A stretch of 64,000 nt of DNA from Morinoia aosen (Eukaryota; Arthropoda; Malacostraca; Amphipoda; Talitridae): NCBI GenBank assembly GCA_030386875.1, contig CM059559.1, positions 68,462,392 through 68,526,391 of the forward strand, in the 5' to 3' direction. Below, one piece after another: positions 12,201-23,318 of the stretch. The notes beneath the pieces are model-generated. The model did not search any database, was not told the DNA's origin, and was given only the letters and a program-made list of their open reading frames with translations. Position 1 is the stretch's first letter. Every line of letters begins with the position of its first letter. The position numbers and the translations under genes are program-made.

Positions 12201-13559
12201 AATTGATTCCAAAGTTTCTTCATGAGTAATGACGCCTAATTCAGGCTCAGGGCTCTACTGCGGTGAGATCATTGGAGCAAAAAACGTTAAGCACTCGACA
12301 GATGTGAGAGAAGTAAAAAAAAAAACTCGAAACATAATCGCTTGGATACTCTTCTGAGAATGTACAAAAAATATCATTCTGTTTCGAAGGGCGCATTGAA
12401 CACAGGACACCGGTGATTTAGCTTCTCGGTGTAATAATTATTCCCGGTTCAGCTAATAGCAACTCAGTGAAACTTTACCTTATCTTCTTACAGGTTTAGG
12501 GCCCTTGTATTCGTTTTTTACAGCTTTCTAACGGCTGCGTGCTTGGGATGTATTTAAGCAGGGAAATTATAGCGTCTGTAGGTTGTCGACTTCTCTATCT
12601 TTGCTGCTGAATAAACCGGTCCCAATGGAATATGATCCAACTAGATCTAGTCTCAAGTTCAAATTTTTTGACAATTTTACAATCTGATGGATTTTTTCAA
12701 ACTCACTGCCAGGCTTTTATTATTTTTTTTATAAATTGTTAACGAGAGTCTAATTAGGATTTTTTAACACTGATTTGGAACCAGCTCCTGAATAAAAAAA
12801 ATCATTATGAAGGCTACCTGCGAAATTCACCCCATTACTTTACTAAAATAGAGCGACACGACATATATGCACTTCGATTCGACGAAATTAGCAGGCTATT
12901 ACCATTTGCACCGCAATAAAGCTCAAATTCTGAGAAAAACTTCCCCGCCGCCATTATCACTCGGCTGGTGCATTTTCTGCCCTCGTGAAGGAAGACTCAG
13001 TGCGCTGGCCGCTGCGCAATTGCTTTGCTTGCCTTCACTATCTGACGCGCAGCTTTCATGACTTTTTTCTAAGTACGCTCGTTGCTCTCGAGCATGTAAA
13101 GGCTTTCTGACTCTGCAACACTATATTGAATGGGTCTTTTGCTCCTTACGGTGACTTGGCAGTTTTGGCGAACTTTAATGAATGCAGGGTTTGTCCATTG
13201 TTATTTTGTTAATGATTATGCGATTCAATTATTTATTTTGTACATAATTAATTAAATATGAAACTATCGAGCAGTGATGAATTCAAAACCGTTTAAACTT
13301 GAACAAGGTTTTTATTTTTGAAGATTGATTGCTCGCAAATATGAGAGTAAATGCGCATTCTCATAATATTAAAATAATAACTCTGTCGCGTTTGTATAAC
13401 GAGAAAAAGATTATGACCTCAGTAACCCTCCGAATAATAATATTGTTAAAAATTTTAGCTGGAATGAATTACTATGTTTTTATCAATTCAAAAAAGGCTG
13501 GCATAATAAAACGTTCTCCTCAGTTTCTTGCTACTGCTGAATGCATTTAAACGTCGGCA
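9204..13559. other. AT-rich interval, no recognised gene
   Basis: More than 4 kb with short open frames only and no recognised protein family. Around 9910-9965 there is an imperfect inverted repeat built on GGGAAACTGTGCA and TGCACAGTTTTCCC. The stretch 12860-13060 is richer in GC, with a 64-codon frame that I cannot assign. Nothing else stands out. Confidence 0.45.
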
Positions 13560-13585
13560 CTATGCAAATTGGCTATGCAAATTGG
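13560..13585 (+). promoter_or_regulatory. Tandem POU octamer-like sites
   Basis: The 13-mer CTATGCAAATTGG occurs twice head to tail, so the octamer ATGCAAAT, a consensus for POU-domain proteins, appears twice 13 bases apart. No gene is recognised nearby, so this could be a chance short duplication. Confidence 0.3.
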
Positions 13586-15830
13586 TCTGCAGAATAGTAA
13601 CTCGGGCAGAGTTGGTGATCGTACTATGAATAAAGGAGTTAGTGGTAGCAAGTTTGGGGAATGTTCTGTCCGAAATACAGAATAAAATATAATAGTTTAT
13701 GATGCAAGAAACATGTAGTGCACTCTATTTCATTTGCTTTGCATTTTGATATCAAATATCAGAACTGCTTCTTAGAATCTTTTCGGTAATACAGCCCGAG
13801 TAAAAATTTTGTTTCATCTCATTTCTAAATTCAATTACATTCTGAATGAGAGATCTCCACCTCACATACTATGTCCGCTCCATATTGATAGCAATTGAAC
13901 AGAAAAAATGTCAGTACTTATCCCAGCATTTGCAATTCCCTTAAATGAATGTAAATAAAACTAAGTAAATGATCACCGGCACGAACGTTCACTAAATGCT
14001 TCAAACAATCTATTTATTCTAAGTGTTCAGGTTTAGACCATTTAATTTCGACTGTCTATTTCATGAATCAGCTCACAGTGTGACATTTCTTAAAATATTC
14101 AAGCTGCTCGTGACATTTTGTAATAGACAAACGATGCATGAAAAATTATCAAGTGATCACTTGCGCTTGAAGTTATTATTTTATCAAGTAGGAGTAACAA
14201 TGACCGTGTTTAATTTTGCAAGAGGGAATTTATTATAGAATGGGATGGGATTAAACGATTGTTTCAATAATCAGATTTTAGTGATCTTATATTATAGTTT
14301 CCAGCATGATCGCCGGGGTATTGCACTCAACTTCTGACATTAAGAGCAGCACGCTATATAAACTTCATTGTTCCAATATTTTTAGCTTGTTGCTTTTCGA
14401 TGGGCTTGAAAAATTAGAGTTTGCTAAAGCCCTAAAACTATCCCCCTTCAATGATACCAAAATATATAATATAGTGGAAAGTTTTGTGGGAACCTCAAGA
14501 CAGGTTCGCTATTTGACACCATTAGTTTTTAAATTAAAAATTATGTGAAAGAGAAAATCTTTTTCATGTGAACAGTTAAGATTCTGTGAATCAGTGACTA
14601 CTGTTCTCAAACTGGGGTCCTTACTGTTATGATTGAGCTGCACACCCACGTACGTATGTTGCAAGTCCACTGACAAACCTAGAATAGTTGTATTAAGGGT
14701 CTGTAAATATACATCGTCGAAGAATAGAACAATAAATAAAATGTAGAGTTTGAATAGAGCACACGTTTCGTGTAGTTGCTTTATTTAAATTCGCTCATTT
14801 GTTTCAGCTCCATGTGGATGCTCAAGTGGTCATTTTTTTACTGTATGAATGTCCCATTAATGTTTCATTCAAATGCTCTAGTCAGAGAAATCTATTTGAG
14901 TGACCTCTTTTGGTAGAAGCTACGTTAAGTTTGAACTTGAAGTATTTTTCAGAAACATAAAAATTATAAAATTTACGAAATTCATCTGAGAATTAATTTG
15001 TTCAAATTGATTTCATTTTGGTATTGAGAACCATAGTTTTGTCAGAGTAAACATTGTGTAATTGGCCAACAAGAAAATAAAGAAAATTATTATTCCAACC
15101 AAGTGAGGACCGTCAATCAGCACGAGAGGGTGAGCCGTACTCGTAATCTCATATTTATCGTTGTTGAGAAACTGATCAAATTTACGTCTAATGTCTGACA
15201 ATAGATTTGTGCTTCTTGAATAGTAACGTGGCGAATATCTGCATACACATGTTTTTAACATGCTCTTCCGGATTCGTGATTCGAAAAAATTTGCGATATC
15301 TGCATTCAGGTCTTTAATTTGGCTTTCAATAATATCCGCATACGCCTTTTATAGCGACGTATTACTGTACAAGGTTAAACTAATTGATGGTGCTACAGGA
15401 CCTGTAAATTTTAAATTCAACCTCAGCAAGCACCTGCTCTCGTAACTGATACATTCAACTGTCAGGGCAAGCAACTCCTCAGTCATTCCTTATAGCCTAT
15501 CGGTGACGCCGAAACGAAATAAATATGTTGACGTCGGCGTCAGAGTTGAGCAACAAGTATGGCTAAGCCAAGGAGTTGGGCAAAAACGCAAAAAGCCTTG
15601 GGGTGATTTTGTATCAGTCTCTTAAAACATGTTTGCCACTGAACGAGTTCAAGTACTCACCTGAGCAGCAATGAACGTTATAGTATGTGCATACATGCTA
15701 TGTATAGCATATCTGATATAACAAAAAAAACAAACCGTTTATTTCCAAGTTGCCACATGAGATACATATGCGAACATATTGGCTTTTAAAAGTTTCTTAA
15801 TATAAGACGTCCTAAAACAAAAGATCCATA
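13586..15830. other. AT-rich interval, no recognised gene
   Basis: No recognised gene or repeat. Open frames at 14023-14238, 14306-14548 and 15013-15261 are short and have no family motif. The minus-strand frame at 15013-15261 has a hydrophobic run, as expected for AT-rich DNA. Confidence 0.45.
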
Positions 15831-16260
15831 CGAGGAGTATTAATTGACAAACCATCCGAGGTGTACAAATAGATAAGCCATACGAGGCATAATAATCGAC
15901 AAACTATACGAGGTGTGCTAATAGATAAACTATCAGAGGTGTACAAATGGATAGACCATTCGAGGCATATTAATAGACATAATATACGAGGCGTACTATA
16001 ATAGACAAACCATACGTGGTGTGCTAATAATCTAACAAAGTTCTATACGAGGAATACTAATTGACAAACCATACGAGGTGTACAAATAGATAAGCCATAC
16101 GAGGCATAATAATAGATAAACTATACGAGATGTACGATTAGACAATACTATCATAGGTGTACAGATAGATAGACAATACGAGGCATATTAATAGAAAAAA
16201 TATACGAGGCGTACTAATAGACAAACCATACGGGGCGTGCTAATAGTTTAACTCTGTCAA
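15831..16260 (+). repeat. 26-bp minisatellite with 8-mer higher-order repeat
   Basis: Sixteen monomers of about 26 bases, consensus near CGAGGYRTACTAATAGACAAACCATA, with starts at 15831, 15857, 15883, 15909, 15935, 15961, 15987, 16014, then 16048, 16074, 16100, 16126, 16152, 16179, 16205 and 16231. Monomers 1-8 match monomers 9-16 in order better than they match each other: for example monomers 1 and 9 both have ATTGACAAACC, 2 and 10 GTGTACAAATAGATAAGCC, and 6 and 14 GCATATTAATAGA. The array is therefore a 217-bp unit duplicated once, with an 8-base spacer before the second unit. It has no coding potential. Confidence 0.9.
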
Positions 16261-16289
16261 GGGTAGTTGAATGAGAAATGAGAAATATT

Positions 16290-16319
16290 ATCTCTTGGAT
16301 ATTTTATATTCCAAGAGAT
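16290..16319. repeat. Perfect 10-bp hairpin
   Basis: ATCTCTTGGA at 16290-16299 and TCCAAGAGAT at 16310-16319 are exact reverse complements around a 10-base AT loop. It lies between the minisatellite and the larger foldback at 16.32-16.46 kb and may belong to the same element. Confidence 0.6.
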
Positions 16320-16322
16320 TCC

Positions 16323-16461
16323 GGTACAGCGCTTCTTGCCTTTTTCCTACTTCGATAATTTCAACTAAGAACTTGGCAGTTTCGAAGAATTCTTTAGTAG
16401 TTTTCGAATTATTTATAAGATCATCGAAGTAGAAAAAATACAAAAAAACGCTACACCGTAC
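16323..16461. repeat. Foldback / inverted repeat of about 140 bp
   Basis: The left arm around 16323-16357 (GGTACAGCGC, then TTTTTCCTACTTCGAT) pairs with the right arm around 16423-16461 (ATCGAAGTAGAAAAAA, then CGCTACACC). Arms are imperfect and about 35-40 bases long. It could be a small MITE or a solo foldback. No target duplication is clear. Confidence 0.55.
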
Positions 16462-16547
16462 TAGATTGAAACACCACCGTAAATGACAATCAAGTATTTA
16501 GAAAAAGATAGTCTCGAAATAATTTGTAAAGAACATCGCGCAACACA

Positions 16548-18560
16548 GCACGCACATCTAGAAATGCGTAAACAAACTTACACTCAAAATTGAATTGTAT
16601 GGCTTGTTCGGCATACAAATATAGAGATAATTTTTGCACGAGTGCTTTATTTCCTTTGTCTGTTTATACTTTTTAATTTCTTCTGTTCACAGAAATGCCC
16701 TTCGGGGTCGTGATAGATCGATTTATAAATCATTAAGCAAGCGCAATCTATTTGTTTATTTCTGAAATTTGGTGCAGTGTTAACTGATCGCAGAGCTTTA
16801 GGTAAAATGTAATGTGTCTTGAGGTTTTGCTTTTTATGCAAAAAGTAGAAATAGAAACCGATATATGTACATGTGCGCATATATGTGTGCGAAACGTGTG
16901 CATGTTTACACTGATACATAGACATTTATGTTTGCGTGCGCACACATACATACTCACGCACACACCAACACACATAATCATATATATACGTATTGAAAAT
17001 GAATATAAGAAAAATGCTAATAGACATGAAAAATAATATTACTTTTTCAATATTTAAAATGACAGCCCAAGCTCTGATGAATCGTAAGAAATAACCTGAG
17101 GAAAGATAAGGAATAGAAAAAGGACTTCGAAAACGTATAAATGGAATGGTTTTTTAATTTCCGAAAGGAAATTTTAAGAAAACTCAAGTTACCGCCGAGG
17201 AACAACAACAAAAAAAAAACCATATATCTTCAATATATCATATCATATATCATATCTTCTCGATATTCTCTGCAACATCATGCGGACATGGGTACATGGG
17301 ATAAAATGGAGATACAGTGTAGGCCAGTTACCACTCATGATTGACAAATATCTACAAAATTTTGGCAGAAATGCGCAAACAAACATATACTCAACATCAA
17401 AATTTATAGCCTGTACAACATACGGACAGAAAGATAATTTTACCACGATTCATACGCTCAAATTACGATTAATTTCATTAACTGTATTTGTCATTAATCC
17501 GATTCACAGAGACGTCCTCTGGGGAAGTGGGAAATCTATTTTTGAATCATTTCGCTAGTGCAATAAAATTTATTAACCGGATGGTTTTTGTGTAAAGAAA
17601 TGAAATAGAAACATGTATATCTATTTATGTAAATATATATACCTACATACGTACACACATATTAATATATGTACTTATTGAGAATGAAATATAAGAAAAA
17701 AATACAAATATAAAATAAGAGGATAGAAACAACCTACCATCTATTACACCGATAATGACAGTTGAGCTCATTGTAATCCTAAGAAATTATTCGAAAAAAA
17801 AAATAACTAAAAGGAAAAGAAGACTTCGAAAAACGTAAAATGAAATGGTTTTTAGTTTCTTCATAGAAATTTTTAAGAAAACTCAGGTTACAGTCAAGAA
17901 ACAACACAACTCTTCAGCATTATACGGACATGTGTACATGGGATAAAATGGAGTAACATTGTAGCCGGATATCACATCTGAGTGGAGAATATGTACAAAA
18001 TTTGGCACATATAGGTAGATTAAGCAATGGTCCAAAGTGATAATTTTGATTACAGAAATTAACAGTTTTTTTCGATTTTAAAGTTTAGTGCTGGTGTGCA
18101 CTGAACGCACGGAAAAATATGAAAAGACTAAATGAAAATGCTTAAATTAACCCCTCCCCCCAGCTCAGCCGAAATCGATTGAAAACATCTTCGTGAATGA
18201 TTTTGAAATAACGAGACAACGTTAGCCAAAATTTAATTCATTATAAACTTTGCACAACCCTCACATCTATAAACCTGTTTATTGGTGTACACACAAAATG
18301 TATTTCAGAGTATGTTTTCCATACGGATGTTAAATATTAATACAGGAAAGAAAAAATAACAAAATAAAGGTGAGGAAATACTCCTAATTATGGAAAAAAC
18401 GTTCATTCTGCTGTATTGAACTCACGGCTGGGGTGCTCATTGTTGTCGACAGAAATAGTTAAGATGAATGCACGAATGGCTTAGCAAACATAAAATGAAA
18501 TAGTTTCTAATTTTCTAACAAAAATTTCAGGAAAATTAAAATTTCTGGTAGATGGGAAAT
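16548..18560. repeat. Long-period tandem repeat, about 700-800 bp unit
   Basis: Blocks recur in the same order and orientation. GAAATGCGTAAACAAAC near 16561 matches GAAATGCGCAAACAAAC near 17369. TTCACAGAAATGCCCT near 16686 matches TTCACAGAGACGTCCT near 17503. CTTCGAAAACGT near 17127 matches CTTCGAAAAACGT near 17825, followed in both by AATGG and TTTTAAGAAAACTCA. GTACATGGGATAAAATGGAG occurs near 17290 and 17935. A third partial copy starts near 18495. A CA-rich block (16863-16990) is expanded in the first copy. Divergence is high, so it is old. Short open frames here, including the TG-repeat ones, are by-products. Confidence 0.75.
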
Positions 18561-18581
18561 TCACACCGAAATGCTGCAGGT

Positions 18582-20001
18582 CTATAGAGATGCAAAATGA
18601 CGTGACACATTTACTCTAAATTCTTTTACAGTTTTAGAGTTTTTGATATGCTGGGGAAGCTTGTTCCACAAAAAAGCTCCAGAAACTGAGAGAGCTTTTT
18701 GTCCCACGTTAGATGAACGGTAACTGACTAAAACATCATTCCTCCGATTTGATTTTTTGTTTGAGATATTAGATGGAAAAAATTTTACCACCTCTGCATT
18801 ACTTTGGGGGAAGTACACAGAGGAGAACACTCGTCGAGCTTTTTGGATCATGAATCTGTTCGGTATTGGGATCCAGTCGAGTTTTCTTAAAAGAGGGGTG
18901 ACATGATCGTATTTATTGAAATTTCCTTTGCACACCACTTTGGCGGCGAAGTTTAGACATTTTTGCAACTCTTCCTGACGATATTGAGGTAAATTTCCCC
19001 ATACAAGACTGCAGTAGTCCAGGCGCGATAAAACTAAAGACTGAATCACTAATAATCTAGATTTTTCGTCAAGTGTGTTCTTAATGCGATGAAAGAACAT
19101 TAAGGTTCCGTTTATTTTGTTGCACATTGTTTCGACGTGGGAATTGAAAGTCATATTTTTGTCGAACCAAACACCCAGATTTTTACCGTCTCTATACTGG
19201 TTCAATTGTATCGTCTCCAAATGTTGGCTTGAATGGTGATGAATTTTCAGTCGCATTCTGTGATCCAAAAATAATGCATTGCGTTTTACTTGCGTTAAGT
19301 TTGAGGCCATTATGGTCATACCACAATTTCAGATTTCGCAGAAGGTTTTCAGCGTTGGCTTGTGTTTCTTTTAAATCCGCTGTTGAGCTTGTCATGGCAA
19401 TTTGTACGTCATCAGCATACATTGAGATTTTTGTGTTTGCCGGCATGGTGGGGAAATCGTTGATGAAAATTGAAAATAAGAGCGGGCCGATGATTGAACT
19501 TTGAAGAACGCCAAAATTATTTGGTATGAATGTTGACATTTTGTTATTCAAGCACACTGCATGAGAGCGGTTTAGTAGGTAGCTTTCAAACCATTGAGTG
19601 TCAATTCTGAGGTTTGAAATTTTTTGTAGAAGTTTCTTATGCTCAACACTGTCGAAAGCTTTGGAGAGATCAAGCAATAGTAAGAGAGTTAATTTTTTTT
19701 GGTCAATATCATTGTAAATTTTTTCTGTTATGTTTAACAGGGCGTCCTGAGTACTGGTATTCCTTCTGTAAGCATATTGATTGCGATGCAGTAGATGTGA
19801 CTCGTCTATGTAAGACGAGAGCTGGTTTGTTATTACTTTTTCTAATATTTTGGACATAACAGGCAGGAGACTGATTGGTCTGTAGTTTGACGCTATGTCG
19901 ATATCACCAGATTTATGTAATGGCTTAATAATGGATAATTTCCATTGGTCGGGAAACTTGTTTGTGGCTATAGATGTACATGTTACATATAATGTGAACA
20001 T
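18582..20001 (-). pseudogene. LINE reverse transcriptase relic (LINE-3), two frames
   Basis: This is the minus-strand ORF2 of a CR1/L2-like non-LTR retrotransposon, 5'-truncated. The first frame (20001 to 19192) reads PDQWKLSIIKPLHKSGD, then YRPISLLPVMSKILEK, then DLSKAFDSVEHKKLL (catalytic aspartate kept), GVLQSSIIGPLLFSIFIND and YADD at about residues 195-198. The second frame (19319 to 18582) carries the thumb and C-terminal region: LGVWFDKNMTFNSHV, RLDYCSLVWGNLP and FLWNKLPQHIKNSK. A frameshift in the 19192-19319 overlap separates them. GVLQSS replaces the usual GVPQGS. Endonuclease and ORF1 are missing. The end near 20001 runs into a short AT-rich tandem repeat. A second copy of its 3' part lies at 63729-64000. 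Confidence 0.9.
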
Positions 20002-20043
20002 GTTACATATAATATAACATATAACATGTTACATATAATGTGA
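19978..20043. repeat. Short tandem repeat at the LINE-3 truncation point
   Basis: Units ACATGTTACATATAATGTGA repeat about three times, the middle one rearranged. It sits exactly at the 5' truncation of LINE-3 and may have arisen during the insertion. Confidence 0.7.
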
Positions 20044-21404
20044 AATCCGCCACCATCCAATCTGTGGGAGAGTGTGCCAGCGCTTGGTGGGATGAAAGAC
20101 GAGTCCCACCTCGTGGTAACGTGCTACTGCGGTATAATCACATTTCACTCCTGCATTGTACATTACTCGTTTGATTTGCTTATGATATCCTTGTCTGCGC
20201 CGTTGATATCGAAGTGATAATGTCCGCATCTGCAGATGTGTGAAGTATGACATCTGCATGCACAGGTAGGGAAAGTAGCACCTGCAGGGCATCTGCATTC
20301 GAGGGTGTCCAAAATTACTATTGCTATTACTATTTACCAATACTGTACAAAGGGCTTTTTCTATTGAGCATCGGTGTGAAGTGCAGTGATATCTAATGAC
20401 CTCTAACTTTGTTCCACTGCAGCGAACAAAGTTAACATAAGTCAACCCTGTTTCTATTTACTCGCAAAATTGTTTGAGACTCGATGTTCTGGCGAATCAA
20501 AGGGTGTCTTTGAAGTGTCGACTCATTAAAAATCTTATGATTAAGTTTTTGCCTCGAAAAATTACTGTAAAGAAGACTTTGTAGAAAAGAGAAGGAATAA
20601 AACTGAAATTTTTAGCATACGGCCACAATGACTCCGGCGAAAGCTGGATATCGAATGCAATGGCCACAAGCCAACACGGGCCCAACTTGACATTCCCATC
20701 CAATTCGTGTGAATCTTGAATGGTATAGATCAAACTTTGCTTCACAAACGTTCGAAAGCATACATATTGCTGAGTGATATTTGAACACATTCATCCATAT
20801 GTACACACATGTTCATTTGATAAAAATGAATCTGAAAATGTAATTTCTATCAATTTCATGTTATAGATCGTGTTTGTGGTGGGGTACCAATTCTCTAATT
20901 GAAAGGTTGTATTCAAACTTACAGCGAAAGCTTCCTTAAATCACTACAGCCTTCAGAGGTTATAATTTTCAAATTAAGCTATGTGAGGAGAGAGGCAATC
21001 CATTTTCGGCATATTTTATATTTATGGCAGAAAAAGAACGGTCAGGAAGATATTGTAAGCAATACAATACGTCTTAAAATCTGAGCTTTCAGTTAACGTC
21101 CAACGAACAGAAGGCTGTTGAACGCAAGTATGCTCCGATATGGTCAGCGATCTGGCTGAGGAACAGAAAACATTGTGATACTTGAGGAACTGAAAACACA
21201 TGTGAACCGACTGCAAACTATAGGACAATGACCGAATGGTTTCCTCTGTAGGTTCTACTGAAATTCTCTTCCGTGTGATAAAAAATAGACTTGAGTGTAT
21301 GTTTCATGGGTATTGAAATTTTCTATCTTTATAAATTTTATATTTAATAAGATTCTTCATGGTGTTACTGGCCATGAGTTCGTCAGTTCATTCTTATACT
21401 CGTA
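20044..21404. other. Interval with a perfect hairpin, no recognised gene
   Basis: No recognised gene. A minus-strand frame of 138 codons (20029-20445) has no family resemblance. At 20405-20414 AACTTTGTTC pairs exactly with GAACAAAGTT at 20424-20433 (9-base loop), extending by one A-T pair. GCATCTGCA-type pieces are repeated between 20225 and 20300. Confidence 0.4.
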
Positions 21405-22785
21405 CAGGGTGTTTTGTAATGACGGGACCTGAAAAAAAATCGTTAATAACTTTTGGTACAATAAACGGATTTTTGAAAAAACGGCAGAATATAATACTGA
21501 GATTTATATCGTTTATTTAAACTAATTTTTGAAGATGACATTCTTCATGTGGCGTCAACTCGACTGCAAGCAATATTGGGCGCGTGTTCGCAAGCTTCTC
21601 ATTGCTACGCTGCTGAGGGTGGAACCGATCAATCTTTTTTCTGAGATGATGGCATCCTTGAGTTGAGTCAGATCCGTCGGTTTGGTACGATTAACCCTTG
21701 CCTATAGATATCCCCACACGAAAAAATTATGGAGATAGATCAGGAGACCTTGTGAGCTACTCAACGTCGCCGAATCTTGAAATTACCTTTCCGGGAAACT
21801 GGTTACGCAGGATGCCCATGTTTTCCCTTGTGGTCTGGCGCGTTTCCTCGTCCTGCTGGAAGTAGAGTTTTCCACTATTCACGGTGTTCACTGCAGGAAT
21901 TAAGAATGCGTTCAGCATGTCTTTGTATCGCTGACCGTTAACATGCAGTTACTGCTTGGCCATTGTTGTCCTCGAAGAAATAGTGACCAATAATGTCATT
22001 CTCCATGAAACCGCACCAAACAGTTCCCCTTTCTGAAAGGAGTTTCCATAATATCCATCAGATTTTCAATACCCCAAAATCTCATGTTCTGTTTGCTTAC
22101 ACATCCGTTCAAACTGAAATGAGCTTCGTCCTACAAAATCAAGCTTTTAACAAATTCAGGATCCTCTTCTTCCTTCAACAAGAACCACTCACAGAAATTC
22201 TTCCTTAATTCGTTCAATATCAGTTTCCTGAACTTTATACGCATGCATTGACAACCTTTTTTCAAAATCTTCTGAGAACAATGACTCATCTCTAACTCTT
22301 GTGACAAGTGCCTAAGATTAAAGTTTGGATTCCTTTCCATAATCTCCTTAGATTTTTCGACATTCAGTTCGACAGTATAACGTTGCAGGGTTATCCTTTC
22401 CGGTTTCTTCTTCGCCAGATTCCCACAGTTAGCTAAATTCTTTACGCATCTGTAAATAACCTTCTCTGGCGGAGAACATCACAATTTGTACTCTTTCTTG
22501 AAATTTCGTTTGGCTAGCACAATGCTCCTTCAATTAGAGAAGTATGCAGTGCATATGAAAGGTAATTGTTCCTTTGTCCAATTCGTCATCTTGGCGGCAG
22601 TTTCATAGCAGGATGAATTTGACTGTAATCTCTGATTTTTTTTTACTGTTGTATCATGAATGCGTAAGTACCAGATAAAAGATGTAAATCTCTGGATTCT
22701 AAGAACGTTTTGTTTTAAAAAATTCGTTCATTGTATCAAAAGTTATTGAAAAATTTTCTGATCCAGAATTTTTAAAAACACCCTG
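21405..22785 (-). mobile_element. Mariner-like transposon, degraded, with TIRs
   Basis: Ends are CAGGGTGTTTTGTAATG at 21405 and a right end finishing AAAACACCCTG at 22785. The subterminal sequences also pair: TAATAACTTTTGGTACAATA against TTGTATCAAAAGTTATTGA. Length is 1381 bases. A TA precedes the left end; the right flank now reads TG. The interior encodes a broken transposase on the minus strand. The CAGGGTGTT terminus is typical of arthropod mariner-type elements, and the element at 59.1 kb starts the same way. Confidence 0.85.
21620..22440 (-). pseudogene. Mariner-like transposase relic
   Basis: Reading right to left, the helix-turn-helix region appears as MERNPNFNLRHLSQELEMS from 22340, followed by FCEWFLLKEEEDPEFVKSL. 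An in-frame TAG at 22131-22133 comes right before DEAHFSLNG, which holds the first catalytic aspartate. Then come QRYKDMLNAFLIPAVN, QQDEET (second aspartate, with a damaged HDGAxxH-like box), LRNQFPGKVISRFGDVE and RSPDLSP, where a stop replaces the LD of PLDFF. The third catalytic residue is thus lost. Several frames are needed to read it through. It is dead; the match to the family is strong. Confidence 0.85.
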
Positions 22786-23002
22786 TGTTATTTCATTTCT
22801 CAGATATTAAAGTTCTCTATTTCTACAGCCGTCAAACCAAGAATTTATTGCGAAAGTTTCCCCTTTTGAGCAGCACGCGTCGATATCAAATGTGGTTGCA
22901 TTTAGTTTTGGGACGATGTTTTTCATTCTATTTCCTTCACACGATTCACTAGTTCGATTGTTAAGCCTATTTAAAACATCTGAGAGTTTCGAACAAAATA
23001 AT
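22786..23002. other. Spacer between mariner relic and SINE
   Basis: About 200 bases without recognised content; the 68-codon minus-strand frame here has no family motif. Confidence 0.4.
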
Positions 23003-23276
23003 AATGAGGGCATCTACGGATGCTTTATTTCCAATTTCAAGCCTGATACATATCACCTTGTACATTGGATTTTCAAATGCCTTATAACTAACGCCAGGAC
23101 GCCATTACGCTTTCCCCCGGTCAAGACCGGTACCCATTCCAGACACCTGGGTAGAGTGGGGTATTGTGCTTGGAATTTTTCCCCTATACCCAACAGAGAA
23201 AATCGCCACCAGCGCAGGGACTCGAACCAGGGTCTGCCTCCATGGACGGAGGCAAGTTCGCTAGGATCACAGCTAC
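23003..23276 (-). mobile_element. tRNA-derived SINE, copy 1
   Basis: This aligns closely, over about 275 bases and in the same orientation, with 55614-55892. On the minus strand the head is tRNA-like, with a perfect internal promoter box B, GGTTCGAGTCC, near 23218-23228. A box A is hard to see in this copy. The body contains CCCAGGTGTCTGGAATGGG and ACCGGTCTTGACCGG. The 3' end has AATAAA and then GCATCCGTAGATGC, a small hairpin. The tRNA-like head has a stem TGCCTCC / GGAGGCA (plus strand 23235-23254), which differs in copy 2 by compensatory changes. RNA polymerase III transcription is inferred from box B. Open frames across it are not genes. Confidence 0.8.
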
Positions 23277-23318
23277 GACGAGCACTACGAGCACTACGAC
23301 GAGCACTACGACGAGCAC
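23274..23318. repeat. ACGACGAGCACT microsatellite
   Basis: Imperfect repeats of ACGAGCACT and ACGACGAGCACT directly abut the tRNA-like head of the SINE. They make S/T-rich or V/L-rich apparent open frames on both strands, which are artefacts. Confidence 0.8.

Noticed and set aside
16647-17036. Cys/His/Val-rich open frames around the TG/CA repeat
   Set aside because: Cysteine and histidine here come from TGTG and CACA repeats, on both strands at once; this is not a zinc-finger or toxin-like gene.
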